Positions 11,606-22,784 of a stretch of 64,000 bases of DNA are shown piece after piece. Below the pieces are notes generated by a model. It saw only the letters and a program-made list of their open reading frames with translations, made no database searches and was not told where the DNA came from. How positions within the stretch are numbered: the stretch's first letter is position 1; each line of letters begins with the position of its first letter. The stretch lies in the NCBI GenBank assembly GCA_037157565.1, contig JAZHRO010000036.1, positions 136,206,501 through 136,270,500 on the forward strand, in the 5' to 3' direction. The DNA is from Thalassia testudinum. Its lineage: Eukaryota; Streptophyta; Magnoliopsida; Alismatales; Hydrocharitaceae. Made by a program: the position numbers and the translations under genes.

Positions 11606-13016
11606 TGAAAGCACTAGAGAGGGGTGATTAGTGTTAATGGCGGTAAATAAACAACTAATTCAAGTTAATGCAAATTCAAAATATGCTCAAACAATCCACA
11701 CATATAACAACAACCACAACATAAGTATTTATAGTGGAAACCCAAATTCGAGTAAAAAACACTACCTAGATCTCCCAATCTAAGATTTTGCCTCGAGTCG
11801 AACTCGGAAAACTAACTGGTACTTATGGGGTACCAAATCCTTTTACAAACCCTCTTGATTCCCTAATCAAGGGCAACCCCTCTTACTCAAGAGGAGAGGA
11901 ACCCACAATCCGGGCCCTCAAATTAGAAGTAGAATAAAAGAATAAAACATAATTAAAATACAATTTAGCTCCTATGGATAGCCCCAATAAGATATGCAAT
12001 TAATTATATGAACTAGATATCTAGGAGACTAAAAGAACTCCCTTGGTGAATGTATGAAGGTGACATAGCAGGGAGTTGAGGTGGTTGAGCTCCAAGGAAG
12101 GTGGCCTTCAAGAACAAGAGCTCAAAACACTTCCAATGTACACCAAGTGTAAGATTTTGTTGAATGTAGGCTTGGAAGAGCTTTAGAGTGAATTTTTGAG
12201 AGTTCTCTACCCCTATAAGAGTGGGAAACCATCACATATATATAGAGGGGTGTTTAGACTATTTTAGGGTGCAAGAGACCCCTATTCAATGGCTCAATTG
12301 TTTCCCAATTTGATTTGCCAATGGGTAATTAAGTTGGTCAAAATGTACTTTACCTAGCGTTAGTTAAAAGTGACATAACGTTAGATGAACTATCTAACGT
12401 TAGGTACTCAATTAGGTACAAAGCTCGCTATCTCTAAGAACTTTCTTAGAAGGCTTAAAGTACACTACCTAATGTTAAGTATACTTTGTCTAATGTTAGG
12501 TCAATTACCTAACATTAAATGCTCAGTTCAACGCAAAGTTCGCTATCTCCTAGAATTCTCAAGTTGAGCTCAGGCCAACTACCTAACGTTAGGTAACTTA
12601 TACCTAACATTACATGGACTACAAAAAGTCCTCCAACTGTCCAAACCAAATATGTTGATCCTGTGGGGTTCTGGGGTGGTCTATTAACCCCTAAGGATAT
12701 GTTTTATCATATTTGTGACCAAATTTGACTTATGCAAGTGGTTCCCTAATATTGTAGATTAATGTTAATCTTATTAGGGCTTTCCTTACATTCTAAGAAA
12801 TATGAAATTACAACTCAATCCCTAAAATTACAATGAGAGCTACGCTTGATCTCCATCTTCTTAGCTTCATAATTCGTCAAGAGAGCTTCAACCTGAAATT
12901 AATCTTGCAACAATTATGCATAACATATAATTTTAATCTCAATCACTTGATATGCTTGTTATCATCAAAACCATCATTAAAGGCTAATGTGGTCCCTAAT
13001 TGCATATGCACCAACA
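11606..13016 (-). repeat. 5' LTR of copia element G
   Basis: On the - strand it starts TGTTGGTGCATATGC and ends GTGCTTTCA, directly before the primer site. A TATA box (CTATATATATGTG) lies on the - strand near 12250-12236. Upstream of it, 12350-12615 carries about eight copies of a CCTAACGTTAGG palindrome. The 3' LTR is off the left edge, so LTR divergence cannot be judged. Confidence 0.85.
12350..12615 (-). promoter_or_regulatory. Palindrome array in U3 of copia G
   Basis: About eight copies of the palindrome ACCTAACGTTAGGT or close variants lie in about 265 bases, 100-370 bases upstream of the TATA box. Copies are near 12354, 12376, 12394, 12469, 12489, 12508, 12581 and 12601. They look like binding sites for a dimeric factor. 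Variants are mostly C/T changes in the centre (AACGTT to AATGTT or AACATT). Confidence 0.6.
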
Positions 13017-13098
13017 GTTTCTTCCTTTCTTCTACTTTTGTTTTTGTTTTTAATCTTGAAGTTTTGCTATGGACTAGCAAAACACTAGTTGGGGGGTG
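13017..13098 (+). other. Element H: 3' internal end with palindrome and polypurine tract
   Basis: The stretch TTTGCTATGGACTAGCAAA (13063-13081) is followed by GGGGGGTG (13091-13098) and then the LTR start TGATGAAAC. Elements B and C have the same order, so this marks the 3' end of an LTR element (H) on the + strand. The rest of the internal region lies left of copia G. Confidence 0.65.
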
Positions 13099-15371
13099 TG
13101 ATGAAACTGCATCTATCACATTACAGTACTTTCATGTAGTTTCATAGCTTAGTATGTATTAAAATGGATGAACATATAATTAAGATGCATGCTAGGTCAT
13201 TTTTAGTTGAAGAGTCAAATTAAGTTTAATATTTGTGCTTTTATAATCAATTATTAGCTATCTTGATTTTATAGGAAATTGTGGTGAAATCAGATTGAGC
13301 TAAAACCCTAATTGAAGACAAAGATAAAGAGAGAGAAATCTTCTCATAATCCCTGATCTTCTTTTCTCAACCCCAATTAGACATAAACTAAAGTCAATTA
13401 GGTCTCCATTAGGTCAATTTCACTAAGCTTAGGTCAATTCTTTAATTGAGCTCACATAGAGCTAATTGGTTGAGAATTAGGCTAGCTAAACCTATTAGTA
13501 GCTCAATTGGGTTCCTAGTTAAATTTAGCCTAATCAACTATTATCTAAGCCTAATTAGATGCCACATGGCATCAGCCTATGGGGTTTGGTGTTTTAAAAA
13601 AATTATCTAAATTAAAACCTATTTAATATATTTAGAAATCTACTCTTTCTCTTCCTCTCCTTTTGCCTCCTTGCCATCTCCTCTCTCCTCTCTCTTCCCT
13701 TCATGCCACCTAGCCTCCTCCTCTAGAAATTCTTGTGTGCAACATCTCTTCCTCCTCCTCTTCATTAGGCCAAACCTACATCTCAATTCAAAAAAAATCC
13801 CACCTTACTATTTCCTTCTTTAAAAAAAATCTGAATTAAACCTATCACCTACCCATTACTTCACTTTCCTAATAACTACCCACCATATACCCCCACATGC
13901 CTTGACACACAAAAGCCCACACAAGCCAAATGCAAATGGGTCTCTCCCCCATTTTGATTTAGGGGGTGAACCTCCCTTCTCCCCTTCCTCTCCATCTCTT
14001 CTTCCTTCCTCCTCTCCACCTTCTTCCTCTCCCATGGCTGTCCACCCTTTTAATCCTCCACCACTACCCTAGCCATCCCTTCCTCACCTCCATCTATAAT
14101 CGCCCACCGCAACCACCATATCCTCCTCTTCATCCCCATATCGTCTTTCTCCTCTCTCTTATATGCCACCTCTCTCCCTCTCTTCTCTAAAGATTTCTAT
14201 ATCTCTTTATGGACAATGGTGGAGACTTTGACGACTTCAACCTTCTTTGGCATCACACTATCTCAGCAGACACTACGTGGATCTGTGGCAGATACAAGCA
14301 TAACCTGGACTTCTCTTATATGCACAAGGGTGAGTTTCACTTCGACAATTTTGCAATTGGCTTCGGTGACTTTGACAACCCCCAATCGCTAAGGTTTCCC
14401 TCCTTTATCCTGCTTAGAATTCTCATCAGTGTAGTTGTATTTCTATTCCTGTACTAATAAGAGTATGACCATGTTTTCTTATTTGTATTTTTAAGGTTTT
14501 AGGTTTCATGTAATCCCTATGTTGTGTTCAATTTTTAGAAGTTCTATACTTGTTTGATTAGTTTCATGTAATGTAGATTTAGATTGGTTGTTAGGTATCT
14601 TTTTAAAATTTGCGATCTTATAGTGTAGACCTTTGAAATAATGAAATAATTTTTTATCCTTTTCTACTTTCATTAGCTTTTATTTGGCTTTATGTACATT
14701 TTTTATCAAGATTCTGTCCTATAAAATTCTTTTTTTAATTATCTATCTTCATTTCGACTAATACTGTACATTATCATGTATTTTTCTCATTTGTATCCCA
14801 TACTTAAAAAACCAAAAAATTGAAAAATATTCCCTATGATAGTTTTTATCGTGTTGAATTAATCTACTTATCAAATTTTATAGAGAGAAGTTGTGTTCTT
14901 TGCTTACGACAATTCCCTAAAGTTGGTATTGCATTCTATAATCCAGTTTAGTTAGGCTAGAAAGTTTTACTTATAATTTGTAGATTAAGAATCAAATTTT
15001 CATGAACATTGCATGGTTTATTTCCTTTTTGAATTTAGTTTAATATATATTTTAGTTAGAAATTTTCACCTTAAAAATAATTTTTTTCGATTTTTAATTA
15101 GGGTAGTATCATTTTTGCTTGAATTAAGTTTAGATAAATTATAAAATTTAGTTAGCCTTTTATATTTAATATTTTTGTAAAATGTCTTCATGGATCTCTA
15201 ATTAATTATGTTTGGTTACTGAAGGATTTTTATTACAAGAAGTTTTAGTCCTCTAAAATATTTTTCATTGAATTTCTCTTTAGTTTATACAATATGAAAA
15301 TTCTATTTGAAGCGTATCTTTAATTTCCCAAGCACAAATCCTAGGACTTAGCTAACTTAGGTTAGGATTAG
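13099..15371 (+). repeat. Element H: 3' LTR, left part
   Basis: It starts TGATGAAACTGC right after the polypurine tract and is cut by element B at 15372. The remaining part resumes at 25840. The sequence is pyrimidine-rich near 13640-14200 and AT-rich afterwards. I see no gene: the frames at 13966-14457 are short and low in complexity. The 5' LTR is outside the window. Confidence 0.6.
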
Positions 15372-17159
15372 TGATGTAGACACATCTATTTCAAATAAAC
15401 TATCTATTTTTACATGTTCTTAGGTGTATAATTGCATTCATCATTATGAATATTGCATAGCATGCATCATGCTACATTTAGATTAGTTTGTACAAATTTT
15501 AGGTTAATTTTCCCTTTTGTGGCCAGGGATAGGGCATTTTTTATCGGGGCCTTGGATTGAATAGCCAACCATATGGATCTGATCAGGGCGATGATTAGAG
15601 TTCAACGACTACGAGATCACCTTGATCGGATTTCCGTAGTATCAAATACAGTCCGAGAAAGATTAGAGGACAAGAGACAAGGTGGTGTAAATCCATATGT
15701 CAAATGATAAATCCAACATCATGGATGGATTCAGATCGACGAATGTAGCCCAATGGTGAGAAAATCTATCCAATCCAACAACCATAGCACCACCTACAAA
15801 ACAAAGAAGATGGACGGCCATGATGGCACCACGTGGCGCCATCACAGTCGCCCAACATCGTCCACAGCTACCTAGTGCTCCTCCTCATCAAAGAAGCTTT
15901 GTTCTCAGCCGTTAGATCTTGATCCAACGGCTGAGGATGCTTAAGCGTTAAATCATAAACTCGACAAAGAACAGCCTCAGTGCAGCGGGCAAGAGCTCCT
16001 TCGAGAAGAGGGGGCGTTGGTTCTAACCCCGCTCGCCTCAAATTAGTCGTGCAAGGATTGAGCATGAAATTGGACCACTCGATGTGCGATGAGCAGCTTG
16101 GATGCGGCTACGTGGCAGTGCTAGATGGAGGCGAGGCTGCATGCACGATTTGACACAACTTCTCCTGCCAGATCTGACACGCCACAGAGGCGCTATTGAT
16201 GGGATGGCTTTTAAGCCGTCTGATCCACTGATTAGACGGTTGTAGTGGCGCGGCACTTGGGCTGCATGCATTATCAGTTGAAAATGAGGAGGCACGGACG
16301 TGGCCTCTTGTTTGCGCTCGAATCAGAGGTGAAGGCTAGAGATCGAGCATGCAACTTCACCAACGCTTAGCTACAGCAACAGCTGCATCCATCACTAAAG
16401 ACCCTTATATTAAATTCAAGCCCTTAAAAAGACCATTCTACTCCTTTCCCCTTGCCTATAAAAGGGACACTATACCCCTCATTTGCAGCATCCCTTCTCT
16501 TCTTCTCTCACCCCATCAAAGCTCTACGAGCTGGTCCCATACTTGGGATGCTCTATTAAAGCTAAAGTAAAATAATTTTCCATCTTCTCACCCCCTTCGT
16601 GGAGCATCCTGCAGTTGTCCTGTCATCGCCGTTTGGGAAGCGGATCCCGCTGTGACGGCGCCTTGTTCCGTCCTCCAACTCCATTCTCCTTCGTCTAGCA
16701 TCTCATCTCCATCGTCCAGGTGCTCCATCAACGTGGCTCATCCTCCAAGCAGCCGTCAAGGAGGATAACTTCTCAACCCCTTCTCTTTTTACCACTTTCT
16801 AGTGTAGATTTTCCACTTTTTAGTTGTAGCAATTAGATGTAATGAACATGATATTATCGTTATGAAGCACGTATTTATTCTTTCCCTAATTTTTCTTTAT
16901 TCGTATTATTCTTTTTCTCTCTTCTATTAATTATTCTTTAAGTAGAATAGCTAGTAGATTAATTTCAACCAACTAATCTGCTTTCGTGACAATAACTTCA
17001 ACGTAGTTTTTAATCAAATGTTCACCTCCCTGTGTTCGACCCAGGACTCACCTTAAGTTTCGGTAAAAATTATTTGATTGACGAATTTTTACCCAACTAC
17101 AACGATGGATTTTCAAACTCAAACTTTTAGCATAGAATTACGTTCAACATTTTTCAACA
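15372..17159 (+). repeat. 5' LTR of element B
   Basis: Starts TGATGTAGACAC and ends TTTTTCAACA, three bases before the primer site. A TATA box GCCTATAAAAGGG lies near 16457-16471. Upstream are a long hairpin (15577-15630), a palindrome containing CACGTG (15822-15843) and a palindrome with arms of about 12 bases around GATCTTGATC (15907-15932). CCTCCCTGTGTTCGACCC lies near 17025-17042. A 10-base TTTTTCAACA duplication at the end is missing in the 3' LTR. Confidence 0.88.
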
Positions 17160-17162
17160 TTT

Positions 17163-17180
17163 TGGCGTCGTTGCCGGGGA
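17163..17180 (+). other. Primer-binding site of element B
   Basis: TGGCGTCGTTGCCGGGGA begins three bases after the LTR. It differs by one C-to-T change from the tRNA-Asp-type site of element A. Confidence 0.8.
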
Positions 17181-17320
17181 GGCAATGCCCTTTGATTTCC
17201 CGTCTTTTCCACCCTACTTATCTTTTACCTCACTTTTCTCTTTTCTTACTGTGAGTGCAGGTACTCTCTCTCAAGATGAACAAAAGTGGTATATTGGAGT
17301 AAAGTGTTGGTGATGGGTCT

Positions 17321-18312
17321 GTAAGTTCACCCCTACACCTTCCACCCCCTAGATTTCATTCCATCACATAAATAACACAATCCTTAATTAACCTAGGAGC
17401 TTGCATAAACCTTAGGCTTAGTTTGGTTGTTTGGTTGCCACCTCCACCCACCTCACCCTCCATATATACATATATATATATAATCCCACAGAGGTACACG
17501 ACCTCTTCTGATTTTTCATACTCAACCGATAACTCGATCTTTGGAACTGGTACATGCAAACAAACACATAATTGAGTAGAAATCAGACTAGGCAACCACT
17601 TGTGTGCTTAATTCAGTGGTGCATCAAGCCAATTGTTTGAGTTGTTTAGGTCGCACCACTTCATCTAAAAACAACTGATCAAGTAGCTTGCTCATTAGGG
17701 TTAACATTTAAGGTTCGTACCAAGCACTCCACCTTATTTTGATTTCAAAGGAAAACATCTTCACCCATGTTTGCAAATCCTAGTGTGCCTCCTAAATTTG
17801 ATTGAATCAACCTTAACTTAAACCCTAAAAGCTATTTAAGAAAGATTTGAACTCTAAAATCATTCATTCAAATAATCTTGCTTGAAAACCCTGGTTGTGC
17901 ACTCACTCACACATCTCAATCAATTATTAAGGGCACAACCCAGATAAAGGGCCCATCACATTCCAAAGCACATTCAAACCTAAGCCTAATTAAAACAGAG
18001 TAGACATTATCCTTAAAGATTGGACTTACTCTTCGAGGCCCAGATCAAGATTATTTTTTATTAATCTGCTTCTACTATTCAATCTGATGTCTAGCTTGGG
18101 GAGTAGTGTCAAACGACTATGATTGGGGGGCATCAAAGGAACCTGAGGCGAAAGCCAAGGGAAGAACCTTCTCCCTAATCCCTCTCTCTAACTGGTTGGA
18201 TTGACCGGAAAGAAGTAGACCAAATCATTCTTTCCATCTCAAGATGGGTTTTGGGAGTCTAGATCTTTAGGCTATCCCACCTAAGGACAGGTTTGAGTGT
18301 TTGTATTGCAAG
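17321..18312 (+). other. Probable leader intron of element B
   Basis: A GTAAGT donor at 17321 and a TTTGTATTGCAAG acceptor ending at 18312 bracket about 990 bases. Element C has the same pair (57333 and 58314) with GCAG at the acceptor. The ORF start codon follows the acceptor by about 25 bases in both. Before the donor both elements have a tiny conserved frame of eight codons ending in TAA (ATG at 17276 here). A palindrome AGAGGTACACGACCTCT lies inside (17489-17510). Splicing is inferred from the conserved borders only. Confidence 0.45.
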
Positions 18313-18336
18313 CACCTTTCTTCCTCCCATTTTGTC

Positions 18337-19831
18337 ATGGATCCTTCCACATCCTACATACATTTCCACTCCTACCCTCCTGACATTTCTTATCCCAAAT
18401 ATGATTATTATTATCTCGACCCATGTTGTAATCATTCATCCATTACTCGGGATAACTTTTATTGGGGATATAATTTCGAACCTTCGTGTTCAAGGTTTAA
18501 CCTTGGACATCATGATGGTGATTTCTATCCTTCTTTGAGCTACACTGATTATAGATCTCCACCATTTGATGATCAACTTAACCCGATCTACAATCAAGAA
18601 GGATATCCTTATTACAATTCTTACCCTCCCCCAGATTACACTACATATGGGTCACCACCCCTCTTTGAACAACCCGAAGTGACCTATTATCAAAGAGGGC
18701 ACCAAAAACCTCAATTCCTTGACTCCCTTGCACTGAACCCAAACCCACCCAACCTTGAATCAAACTATTTGGTTCAGGTCAACCAGGTCCAAGATAGGGT
18801 GTTGGCTAACTTAAGGAACACCATTCAATCTTTAGAAGCTCAGCCAACACCCTACACTGAAGAATTGGAGCCTCTGATTCAAATGATTGATGATCTTAAC
18901 AAATATTTATTATATTGCCTCCAAGATGTTAAGGATAAGGACCCGGGTGAGTTTTTACTTGGGAAGTTGTCTAAACTAAGGATGAGATTTATAGTTGCTC
19001 TAGTCCAATCTTGAGATGATTCCCAGAACAAATCCCCTTCGGGAGAGCCATTGTCAGAACTCGCTCAAGCACTTGTAGGGGGACACATTTTACGAGATCG
19101 GGGTTGACCAGGTCGATCTAGAGCAACCAGTTGAGGATGAATTGATTTCTTCACCCGAGATCCCTAAACTAAGGTATTAGGAAAAGTATGTCTCTATGGA
19201 CAAGGAAATGATCAATAATTTTGAGACATATATAAATGTGGATCCAGAATTCTTTGATTCTGAAGGTAAAGAATCGTTATGTGAAGTCTCACATGAATTT
19301 GAGGAAAATGATTTTAGTGAGACAACTGGGCTTAAGGAATTCAATGAATCATTTAATAACCCAGTAATTGAGGAAATTGATCCTACTAGGGCTAGCTCGG
19401 AAGGTTCAAATCCTAACTTCATGAATGATTCAATTAGTAGCCCCATTCCTCACACACACCTCGTTGAGTATAATGATGATTCTATTTTTGAGATCATCGG
19501 ACCCAAGTCAATTATGATTCAGCCACAAATCTTCGACTTGGATACTTTAGATGGGGTGCATAACATGCAGGAGGTCCCGAAATCTGAAATCCTGATTATG
19601 GAGGATAGGAGCTAGGAAATGAAGATTTGGGAAGCCAATTTCGGGGGAATTAGAAATCTGAGTCTAAGGGTTCCTATTTTCCTAAAACCACCATCCTTTT
19701 ACCAGGACCCTTATGACATGTTTTATTCTGAGGATGTGCAACCCAAGCACAAATTCATTGATTATCTTTTTGATATGAATTTTCCTATTATCCAACTTTT
19801 TAGACTTAGATTTCATCCTCATAAATCATAG
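18337..19831 (+). pseudogene. Element B: conserved ORF of unknown function
   Basis: The start ATG at 18337 (MDPSTSYIHFHSYPPDI) is conserved in element C (58341). Residues 1-130 are rich in Tyr, Pro, Ser and aromatic residues. A helical part follows (NQVQDRVLANLRNTIQSLEA ... LEPLIQMIDDLNKYLL), up to a TGA at about 19012. After a frame break the acidic middle 19196-19615 contains FFDSEGKESLCEVSHEF, also in C. A TAG separates it from the tail 19619-19831, which has PSFYQDPYDMFYSEDVQPKH and ends LRFHPHKS. There is no CCHC knuckle, protease, RT or integrase motif. A structural, Gag-like role is a guess. Confidence 0.65.
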
Positions 19832-20127
19832 GCCTGGCCCCCCTTGCGTACTGATCTCCGATTCTGGGTAATTTTTATCCAGAACCTTAGATACACTCGA
19901 CCCTAGGACATGAGTTTGCATCGCAACCTTATCCACATCAGTGGACTTCTCCATACGGGTGCAAGAATTGATCTTTTTATTCTAATTCTAACCTATACTT
20001 GTGAATTCCTGATTTCTTCCCTTTGTTTGTATAGTGTGCCTAGCTGAAGGCACTAAATTCAGCATGTATATAGTCTATTTTTATCTCAGAGCTGACTTAT
20101 ACTCATGAAATTCAAGTGCTTTCTACT
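19832..20127 (+). other. Element B internal sequence after the ORF
   Basis: Non-coding sequence that aligns with 59823-60130 of element C. In C it runs on without a break into the part found here at 22780, which shows that E1 was inserted at 20127/20128. Confidence 0.65.
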
Positions 20128-22779
20128 TGATGGGAACACCATCATGAGCTCTAACTAGCACATCTTGACCCAGAAAAGAGAACAAAAGCTCCTACATAAC
20201 CAAATGGAGGTCCTAACTCAATGAATAACCCTTCTGAAAGAAAAGCAAGAAACATGGGGTAAAACTACAATTTTACCATTGCAATGCAACAACGGGATTT
20301 CTCATGGGCTAAACACAGGTCAAATGGTCTTAACAAGATAAAAAGTTGGTTGGTTCAAACAGAAAAGGGTTCATGTAAATTCTAGGAATTAAATAACTTC
20401 TTGTAACCCTAAAATAGATCCACTTAATTTAATAAGGTTATGATCAGGATAAAATTCACCTAAACCCTCTAAAAATCATTGAAAAATATTCTCTATGGTT
20501 TATAACCTTCAATTTGGCCCTTAGAACCTATTTTGACCTAAATTGGGATCTCAATCAAATGTTTGCCCTAAATTGGATTTTTGTGTAAATTATCCATTCA
20601 AAAGTGGTCAAACCTAAAATCCAACTTCACCATTGAATTCCTTAGGTCTAAATTAGGTTTGTACCAAAATTTGGACCTAAGGGGAATTCACCTTGACCTA
20701 CTTTACAAATAAGTCCAGCCCAATTACATTTCTACCCCTAACTTTTGAAAACTTCTGCAGAAACCCCCCTAACTTCCTCATCATTCTTTTCAATTAGGTC
20801 CCTCCACCATTACAGCGGAGGGAATCCTACTCCGACGAGGTATCAAGGGAAAGAACTCCCTAATTCCTCAGAGAATCCCTTTCAAAATTGAAACGAAGAT
20901 TCTCGGAGAAATCTCCTCTCATGTGAACCCATTATCAAGCCCTAACTCCTACCCAATCTCTCATGCAAATGCATGAGAGATTTGGGTCTCCCTGAGTTTC
21001 CATCTCCGGCGACAAGCACGGTCATGTCAGGGCCTATAAAAGCCTGCCCAGATCATTCCACACCTCCTAAGCTGGAAATTGGCCTGAGATACCCCTAATT
21101 CTTCTCTTCCCCCTCCAGTCAACCACCCAGCAAACTCCGAAAACTCTTCTATCTCTCTCTTGTCTCTCTGCCACAAAACCAATGGCAGGGTTCCCTTTAT
21201 GCTCTTCGTCCGCGTCACTTCGCACCAGCCGATGGCTCTACAACCCCCTCGTCGTCGCCGTCCTCCTCCCACTGGGTCATTCGTCTTTGGCGACGGCAAT
21301 ACGAGTCGGTCACCTCCTATGCATCCCCCTTCGTCCATCCACATTCAGTTAGGTACTCTCCCTCTTCTCATCATTTTTCTATCATCTATTTCTGCAAAAA
21401 TGCCTCGACACTCGCAAACCACCACCACCTTCACCTCCAGTCAGACCTCCGGTGAGGTGTTTCCACCGCTCCATGCCTCCATCCACCTTGCCAACTACCT
21501 CACGAGCACTGCCACACCTCACTGACCCTAACCCCTCACTCCACTCACCGTGCCAAGCCCGCAGCACTTCCCCTGAACACACCCACCTTCACACCCACGA
21601 GGAGACCTAGGCACGCGTGCTCAGGCCACCCCATGCCATGTCGACCACCGTACCACCTTCGCTGTGTTCAGGTGAAGCTCCCTACATGTTCTGATGAGGC
21701 CGTAAGGTCGTTTTCTTGTTGACAGGGTTCGAGGCCTTCACCGCCATTGATGAAGCGCGAAGCTTGCTTGGAAGCTTCATCCAGGACTCCTCGCTCCAAG
21801 CAAGAAGTCCCAGGTCATGCGGATTCCTTTCGCACACATCTTCAGCCCGGCAATTGGCATCGACGCCCACGTAGCTGCTGCAATTAGCGGAGAACGTCTA
21901 CTGCTGGCATTTGCGAAGGAAGGTGGGACAACATAGTCCCACCTCGAAAGATCGTGAGCGGGTGCAATGATATAAGTTGAAAAAGTCACAGAGGCTTATC
22001 GCCTCCTGACCACGGGGTGAGGTCCCACTCACCCTCACTGCCTCGTCCGTGACCCCACTGCCCGCGAACTTGGCCCTGACCCATATACCCGATTAGCCTG
22101 CACTCATCGCCCACCACACATGCCGGTGGGCCTGATCCTGGGTGCACATACCTGACCCAATAACCCAAGAAGGCTCTAGGAGAGAGAGCCAAAGAGAGAG
22201 GGAAGAAGAGAGATCGTGGGGGAGGATAGGAGTAGGTTTTGCTCTCAGGAGAAGAAGAAAAAGCTAAGGAAGGAGAGGGCTATAGCCAAAGAAGCTAAGG
22301 AAGGAGAAGGCAAAGCTAAAGAGGAGCTGAAGGCAGAAGAGAAGGAAAGGAGAAAGAAGAGGAAGAAGAAGACAAGGGCCTGAGCAAAGAAGAAATCACA
22401 GAAGGAAGAAGAAGAAGAAGCCAAGAAGAAGGAAGGCCATCAGAGATAGAGAATAGAAGAAAGAAAAGAAAGGAGATCAGAGATAGATAACTAAGAAGCA
22501 CTGTAGCAATTTCATAAGACGTCTGATTTTCAAAATCAGGCGTCCATATTTTTTGTGCTTCTCTCTTATACATTAACATTGTGTTTTTGCACTATACTTT
22601 GGTTTTCATTGCATATTATATTCAATCTTAAAGTTGTGTTCTTGATTTTTAGACCCCAATTTGCTCCCTGTGTTCAACCTCGGATTTACAATTTTGAGTA
22701 ATAAAATTCATTTGTTCTCGAGCGATTTCAACTATACTATGACACATTGATTTTACATTGATCTCACCTCGCAAAAACA
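20128..22779 (+). mobile_element. Solo LTR E1 (2.65 kb), TSD CTACT
   Basis: It starts TGATGGGAACACCATCA, itself a palindromic end, and stops at GCAAAAACA. The flanks CTACT (20123-20127) and CTACT (22780-22784) are a perfect duplication. A TATA box CCTATAAAAGCC lies near 21035-21046, and a GTGTTCAACC motif near 22670 marks the 3' part. Two hairpins (20863-20908 and 20955-20982) are conserved in E2. The region has no pol and no internal LTR pair, so it is best read as a solo LTR left by recombination. The short + and - frames at 21027-22579 have no recognisable domain. Confidence 0.8.
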
Positions 22780-22784
22780 CTACT

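Noticed and set aside
13966..14457. Two + strand frames of 74 and 82 codons
   Set aside because: They lie in the H LTR, one in a C/T-rich stretch, without a domain or a second copy to compare.
21027..22579. Frames of 60-121 codons on both strands within LTR E1
   Set aside because: C/T-rich or G/A-rich composition, not conserved as frames in E2.
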